From DAOVFN01 sp964484305 (GTDB taxonomy: Archaea > Aenigmatarchaeota > Aenigmatarchaeia > QMZP01), in the NCBI GenBank assembly GCA_964484305.1, contig CAZAEI010000007.1, forward strand, positions 1 to 44,996: a stretch of 44,996 bases of DNA, written 5' to 3'. A program made the position numbers and the translations under genes. Below are positions 41,393 through 44,996 of the stretch, piece by piece; the first letter of the stretch is position 1; each line of letters begins with the position of its first letter. The notes beneath the pieces were generated by a model. The model made no database searches. It was given only the letters and a program-made list of their open reading frames with translations, and had not been told where the DNA came from.

Positions 41393-42421
41393 ATGGGTGT
41401 GAGCCTTACCGAGATAGTCAGCGCCAGGGAGACAGACTTCGAGCAGCTCCGGGGGAGGCAGGTGGCCATCGATGCCTACAACACCCTCTACCAGTTCCTC
41501 TCCATAATCCGCGACAGGATGACAGGGGAGTCTTTAAGGGACTCCAAGGGAAGAGTAACCTCCCACCTCTCAGGCCTGTTCTACCGCACCTCCCGCATGC
41601 TGGAGGCCGGAATCGGGCCCGTCTATGTCTTTGACGGCAAGCCTCCCATCTTCAAGGAGAAGACCATAGCAGCCAGAAGGGAGGTCAGGGAGAATGCCAA
41701 TGTTAAGTGGAAGCAGGCAGTTAAAGAGGGCGATGCAGAGGCCGTCAGGAGATACTCCCAGCAGGCTTCCAGGCTGACCAATGACATGATAAAGGACTCC
41801 AAGAGGCTCCTCAGCCTCATGGGAGTGTCCTGGATCCAGGCCCCCTCTGAGGGAGAGGCCCAGGCCACCCACCTCCTCAAGTCAGGCAGGGTCTGGGCAG
41901 TGGGAAGCCAGGACTGGGATTCCCTCCTGTTCGGGGCCGAGAGGCTGGTGAGGAACCTCACTGTCTCCGGGAGGAGGAAGCTCCCCAGAAGGGAGAGCTA
42001 CATATCCGTGAAGCCCGAGCTTGTGGAGCTCAGCGCCCTCCTATCCCAGCTTGGTATAGGCCAGGAGCAGCTCATAATTCTGGGCATACTCGTCGGAACA
42101 GACTACAACCAGGGCGGCGTGAAGGGCATCGGCCCCAAGAAGGCCCTCCAGCTTGTCAAGGAGCACAGGACCCTCGGGGCCGTCCTCAAGCAGGTCCCTT
42201 GGGACTTCCCAACCCCTGCAGAGAAAATCTTTGACTTCTTCAGAAACCCCCCTGTGGAAGACCTTGAGATAGAGCCACAGTCCCTGGACATGGCCGGCCT
42301 GAGGAGGCTCTTGGAGGAGCACGACTTCTCCCCCGAGCGCACGGACAACACCCTCAAGAAGCTGGAGGAGGCCAGCGGGAAGGGCAAGCAGTCAAGCCTG
42401 GGCAGCTTCCTGGGCAGGTAG
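41393..42421 (+). CDS. fen: flap endonuclease FEN1
   Basis: Structure-specific nuclease that removes 5' flaps during Okazaki fragment maturation and repair. The N region has IDAYNTLYQFLS (metal Asp27), the I region APSEGEAQATHLLK and GSQDWDSLLFG, and the helix-hairpin-helix region GTDYNQGGVKGIGPKKALQL. The C-terminus QSSLGSFLGR is a PCNA-interacting PIP box (residues 333-340). Length 342 aa is normal. ATG 41393 gives MGVSLTEIV, the usual start, with box A ggtatataag about 28 nt upstream. Confidence 0.96.
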   Translation: MGVSLTEIVSARETDFEQLRGRQVAIDAYNTLYQFLSIIRDRMTGESLRDSKGRVTSHLSGLFYRTSRMLEAGIGPVYVFDGKPPIFKEKTIAARREVRENANVKWKQAVKEGDAEAVRRYSQQASRLTNDMIKDSKRLLSLMGVSWIQAPSEGEAQATHLLKSGRVWAVGSQDWDSLLFGAERLVRNLTVSGRRKLPRRESYISVKPELVELSALLSQLGIGQEQLIILGILVGTDYNQGGVKGIGPKKALQLVKEHRTLGAVLKQVPWDFPTPAEKIFDFFRNPPVEDLEIEPQSLDMAGLRRLLEEHDFSPERTDNTLKKLEEASGKGKQSSLGSFLGR

Positions 42422-42469
42422 CATGCTCGCGATATGCAGTTTTTATGTTACCCCCGCAAAGAATAAACC

Positions 42470-42748
42470 ATGGACGCCCCCCTGGCCATAATCCTGGAGA
42501 TGGTGAAGGTTGTTCTCTCCAATACCCTGGGTACCCTGTTCTCCCTATTTCAGCTCTTCGGGAACCTGTCTCAGTCCCTTGCCTTCATCGGGGGCATGGG
42601 ACCCCTCGGCCTTGCGGTGGCCGCCCTGGTCCTTGGCCTCGTCCTTTTCTTTCTGGGCAAGTTCCTCCTCAGGTCCTGGAAGCTCATTGCAATACTCTTC
42701 GCAATCGGCCTTGTTATGATATGGATGCTGACAGCCGGGGCCGGCTAA
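42470..42748 (+). CDS. small two-helix membrane protein
   Basis: A 92-residue hydrophobic protein with helices at about 5-38 (amphipathic or membrane) and 45-65, 70-88, of no recognised family. A box A-like gtttttatg lies about 30 nt upstream. It converges on the acylphosphatase gene with a 23-bp gap. Confidence 0.6.
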   Translation: MDAPLAIILEMVKVVLSNTLGTLFSLFQLFGNLSQSLAFIGGMGPLGLAVAALVLGLVLFFLGKFLLRSWKLIAILFAIGLVMIWMLTAGAG

Positions 42749-42771
42749 TCCATGAGAAACAGCATAAAGGG

Positions 42772-43050
42772 CTACCCAACACTTATCTCAAATCCCTTGT
42801 ATTTGTGGGCGGGCTTCTCCCATGCTATCTCGATGTCATCCACCCTGGCCCCTGGAGGGCCCTGCCTGCATGACTCAATCAGGCCCTTGACATCATCACT
42901 CTCACCCTCCATGACGGCCTCCACCCTGCCGTCCGGGAGATTCCTCACCCATCCTGTTACTTGCCTCATCACGGCCTGGCTCCTGGTGTTTGACCTGAAG
43001 AAAACGCCTTGGACATTCCCTGTTATGAAGACATGAGCCCTGACATTCAT
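42772..43050 (-). CDS. acyP: acylphosphatase
   Basis: Hydrolyses carboxyl-phosphate bonds of acyl phosphates. The 92-residue protein has VRAHVFITGNVQGVFFRSNTR (phosphate-binding loop with catalytic Arg) and VTGWVRNLPDGRVEAVMEG (catalytic Asn). The start is ATG 43050 (MNVRAHVF), preceded by GGGGGATGG; the frame continues upstream to 43095 without family-like residues. Confidence 0.93.
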   Translation of the reverse strand: MNVRAHVFITGNVQGVFFRSNTRSQAVMRQVTGWVRNLPDGRVEAVMEGESDDVKGLIESCRQGPPGARVDDIEIAWEKPAHKYKGFEISVG

Positions 43051-43214
43051 GAAACCATCCCCCTCAATTGGCTGCCATATAAGAACAAAAGCCAATCAGG
43101 CATGGTATTCAATTAAATAACGGTTTTTTATTCTTATATTTGCCTTCACACGACTCTTCAGCCTGCTTCGCAGCTTCCGCTACCTTCAATCTGTCTCAAT
43201 CCAGATGCAGAAAA

Positions 43215-43622
43215 CTATTTACCTTCAGCCTTCGGCTTCACTCTGGGTATGCCGATGGGTGGGGGAAGCTGCAGGTCGTCCGCCAGATTCGCTATCCTGA
43301 CGAGGCAGCTCCTGAACAAATGGTTGAGTATCTCAATCCTCATGTCCTCGGGCAGCTCCTTCTTGGACTTCCACACCTTCATTACCTGGGCGTTCCTGTC
43401 CGTGAGATAGAATATCTCCCCTGTCAGCCTTATGTTTCCTATCTTGGGGTTGTATTCTGTCACGAAATCAAAGTCCACTGAAAGGGCCTTCTGCTTGAGC
43501 ATGGGGACGTTGGTCTCCTTTACGCCGGTTATCTTGGGGACCGAGTTCACCTTTATCTGTGTTGCTCCCCCCTGCTCCCTCCTCGCTTCGAGCGAACGAT
43601 ATCTCATTCCAAGCACTGTCAT
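43215..43622 (-). CDS. SecB-like protein (MJ0357 type)
   Basis: A 135-residue protein whose middle, VDFDFVTEYNPKIGNIRLTGEIFYL, and end, HLFRSCLVRIANLADDLQLPPPIGIPRV, recall the beta-sheet and the final helix with PP-x-x-x-P segment of SecB-fold chaperones known in some archaea. AGGTGA lies 5 nt before ATG 43622. An archaeal SecB cannot work with SecA, which is absent in archaea, so any role would be as a holdase or assembly factor. The family call is from pattern only and is tentative. Confidence 0.55.
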   Translation of the reverse strand: MTVLGMRYRSLEARREQGGATQIKVNSVPKITGVKETNVPMLKQKALSVDFDFVTEYNPKIGNIRLTGEIFYLTDRNAQVMKVWKSKKELPEDMRIEILNHLFRSCLVRIANLADDLQLPPPIGIPRVKPKAEGK

Positions 43623-43740
43623 GCAATCACCTGTTTACAAAATTGTCTTGCTAATCTATATAAGTGTATGCATATATATAACTATAAAATAGGTGCAGAG
43701 GCTTTATCGAGCACAGCTTTGTGGCTGAATCTGTGGTTTC

Positions 43741-44274
43741 ATGAACATACTAGTCCCCCTTATCAACGGCTTTGAGGAAATCGAGGCCATAGCCACAGTG
43801 GATGTCCTGAGGCGGGCGGGCTTCAATGTCGTTCTGGCCGGCATGCCCGGAACCATGATTACAGGCAACAGGGGCGTCAAGGTCATAGCTGACATGAAGT
43901 TCGACGACATAAACCCCAAGGACTTCCAGGCACTCGTCCTGCCAGGGGGTCAGGGCTCCCCGAAGATGGGCAAGTCAGTCAAGCTCATGGGGATGCTCAG
44001 GGACTTCAATGACAAGGACAAGCTCATAGCAGCCATATGCTTCTCCCCGATGCTGCTCGCCAAAGAGGGCCTCCTCGACAACAGGAGGGCCACGGTATAC
44101 CCGGGCAACGAGAAGAAGCTCCCGAAGCCCAGGGGGGAGCGTGTGGTTGTCGACGGGAATATCATAACATCCCAGGGGCCGGGGACTGCCATGGAGTTTG
44201 CGCTCAAGATAGTCGAGGCCCTTGCGGGAAGGTCCAGGGCCGAGAGCCTGAGGAAGGGTCTTGTCTGCAGATAG
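43741..44274 (+). CDS. DJ-1/PfpI family protein
   Basis: A 177-residue protein with the conserved Glu in LINGFEEIEAIATVDVLRRAG, VLPGGQGSP, and the nucleophilic cysteine in IAAICFSPMLLAKEGLL, where the elbow residue after Cys is Phe rather than the His of PfpI proteases. This favours a DJ-1-like role (glyoxalase/deglycase or stress protein) over a protease. It starts directly at ATG 43741 in a short AT-rich promoter region. Confidence 0.88.
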   Translation: MNILVPLINGFEEIEAIATVDVLRRAGFNVVLAGMPGTMITGNRGVKVIADMKFDDINPKDFQALVLPGGQGSPKMGKSVKLMGMLRDFNDKDKLIAAICFSPMLLAKEGLLDNRRATVYPGNEKKLPKPRGERVVVDGNIITSQGPGTAMEFALKIVEALAGRSRAESLRKGLVCR

Positions 44275-44362
44275 GCCCGCAACGTGATGATAGGCCTTCA
44301 CAGTCCATGACCAATAACCATAAATACAGGCAGTAACAAAGAAATTATAATAGGCGGTATGC

Positions 44363-44584
44363 ATGATGAGCGAAGTTGAGAGAAGGATTCTGGAGCTCGC
44401 GGCCACGAACCTCCTGGTAACCAAGGATGAGATAACCAGGGTCCTTAACAGGAACGAATACGACGGCACGAGCGTCTGCGTGGGCCGGCTCGAGGAGCTC
44501 GGCTTCCTAGAGAAGGTCGAATCCCTGGGAACGGTCTTCGTGATAACCCAGAAGGGCATCCGGGCCTCCAATGGCAGCATCTAG
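44363..44584 (+). CDS. small winged-helix protein
   Basis: A 73-residue protein consisting of one winged helix: ERRILELAATNLLVTKDEITRVLN, VCVGRLEELGFLEKVESLGTVFVITQKGIRA. Probably a DNA-binding regulator with an unknown target. Box A ataaatac lies upstream near 44320-44327. Start at ATG 44363 or 44366. Confidence 0.75.
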   Translation: MMSEVERRILELAATNLLVTKDEITRVLNRNEYDGTSVCVGRLEELGFLEKVESLGTVFVITQKGIRASNGSI

Positions 44585-44615
44585 GCCGAACCCGCCATTA
44601 TAGGCCACACCTGCC

Positions 44616-44627
44616 ATTTATATAAAC
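44616..44627 (+). promoter_or_regulatory. box A of the tRNA-Gln transcript
   Basis: atttatataaac places a transcript start near 44650, about 75 nt before the mature tRNA. Confidence 0.6.
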
Positions 44628-44658
44628 CCAGCTTATTCTATAATGCAAGGAACACCTG

Positions 44659-44712
44659 CCGCCCCAAAGGGGCGGACCGACAAGGAGTACAATCCCGCCT
44701 CGAAGAGGCGGG
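44659..44712 (+). repeat. two hairpins in the tRNA leader
   Basis: ccgcccc-aaa-ggggcgg (44659-44675) and cccgcctc-gaa-gaggcggg (44694-44712) lie between the promoter and the tRNA. Outer bases acctg (44655-44659) and caggt (44717-44721) can also pair, closing both hairpins into one structure just 5' of the tRNA. Confidence 0.7.
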
Positions 44713-44723
44713 CAGACAGGTAT

Positions 44724-44995
44724 AGCCCCGTAGTCTAGTGGCCAAAAGCCTTTCTTACAGACGCTTCCGCAGGTCGCAAGAAAGCCTTGGGAAAGAACAT
44801 GTAAAGAGAAGGGCTGGCTAGGGATACTGGTCTTTGGGGTTCCCAAAGATTTGAGGTGGCTTTGCCATCTGTGAGAGCAGGGAAAACCAGTGACCCCGGT
44901 TCGAACGAACCCTTTTGTACAGGTAAACGCACAAAAGCGTTCACGGAAAGAACGCTGCCGCAAAAGAAAGGGTTGTGAAACTCCGGGCGGGGCTA
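44724..44995 (+). tRNA. tRNA-Gln(TTG) with three introns
   Basis: The acceptor stem agccccg (44724-44730) pairs with cggggct (44988-44994), discriminator A at 44995, CCA not encoded. The D stem gtct (44733-44736) pairs with ggat (44822-44825) with G-U pairs; the anticodon stem ctggt (44827-44831) pairs with accag (44886-44890); the T stem cccgg (44895-44899) pairs with ccggg (44983-44987). The anticodon loop reads C-T-TTG-G. Removing about 44745-44821 (D loop), 44838-44884 (canonical 37/38 site) and 44905-44980 (T loop) leaves a regular 72-nt tRNA. Each insert folds into its own hairpin. Exact splice points are ambiguous by a few bases. Confidence 0.85.
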
Positions 44996-44996
44996 T

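Noticed and set aside
44659..44720. H/ACA guide RNA before the tRNA
   Set aside because: Two hairpins and an ACA are present, but stems are short and lack internal pseudouridylation pockets.
44598..44963. Minus-strand open frame over the tRNA-Gln region
   Set aside because: Explained by the tRNA, its introns and the leader hairpins.

Overview
The window is chromosomal DNA from an archaeon. The evidence is archaeal information-processing genes (FEN1 with a C-terminal PIP box, NurA, Kae1, L10e, an archaeal-type thymidylate synthase), a 7S SRP RNA, archaeal lipid genes (geranylgeranyl reductase, archaetidylinositol-phosphate-type synthase), a GGP-VN type S-layer protein, a tRNA interrupted by three introns, and TATA-like box A motifs about 25 nt ahead of many start codons. 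Lead genes often look leaderless, while internal operon genes tend to carry GGTGA/GGAGG ribosome sites. The phylum cannot be fixed by reading alone; the gene set fits a DPANN/Altiarchaeota-like or euryarchaeal lineage. Most genes are GC-rich, with scattered AT-rich genes that look compositionally foreign.

Layout. 0.2-5.8 kb: RqcH/NEMF, TatD, a membrane-anchored Lon-like protease, a deoxyribosyltransferase-like protein and an MTA/SAH deaminase. 5.9-6.6 kb: SRP RNA, a frameshifted small gene and a relic of a reductase gene. 6.6-10 kb: TrmO, geranylgeranyl reductase with its ferredoxin, and two membrane proteins. 10-19.2 kb: PhnP-like hydrolase, a short-armed SMC, a methyltransferase, an MtrA-like/DUF4346 fusion followed by thymidylate synthase, an APH-fold kinase and dCTP deaminase (three nucleotide or C1 genes near each other). 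19.2-24.2 kb: L10e, membrane proteins, and GlmU-like plus GlmS for amino sugars. 24.4-28.4 kb: an S-layer locus in which a winged-helix protein carrying an S-layer-like domain and an EF-hand precedes a small ORF coupled to the S-layer gene.

28.7-32.2 kb: HAD phosphatase, NurA, a two-gene nucleotidyltransferase module bracketed by 53-bp direct repeats, and a CDP-alcohol phosphotransferase. 32.3-38.3 kb: IleRS, a PurF homologue without its catalytic cysteine, a NYN-domain protein and Kae1. 38.3-44.6 kb: malate dehydrogenase with aspartate aminotransferase, an EF-Tu-domain-2-like protein, FEN1, acylphosphatase, a SecB-like protein, a DJ-1/PfpI protein and a small winged-helix protein. The window ends with a complete tRNA-Gln(TTG) gene spread over 272 bp.

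The most unusual items are the S-layer-derived putative regulator beside its S-layer gene, the three-intron tRNA with introns in the D, anticodon and T loops, the MtrA-like/ThyA pair, the half-length SMC arms, the nucleophile-less PurF, the repeat-bounded two-gene cassette, and a set of short perfect hairpins in intergenic DNA, one of which occurs twice with compensatory stem changes. No CRISPR array, transposase or rRNA was seen.
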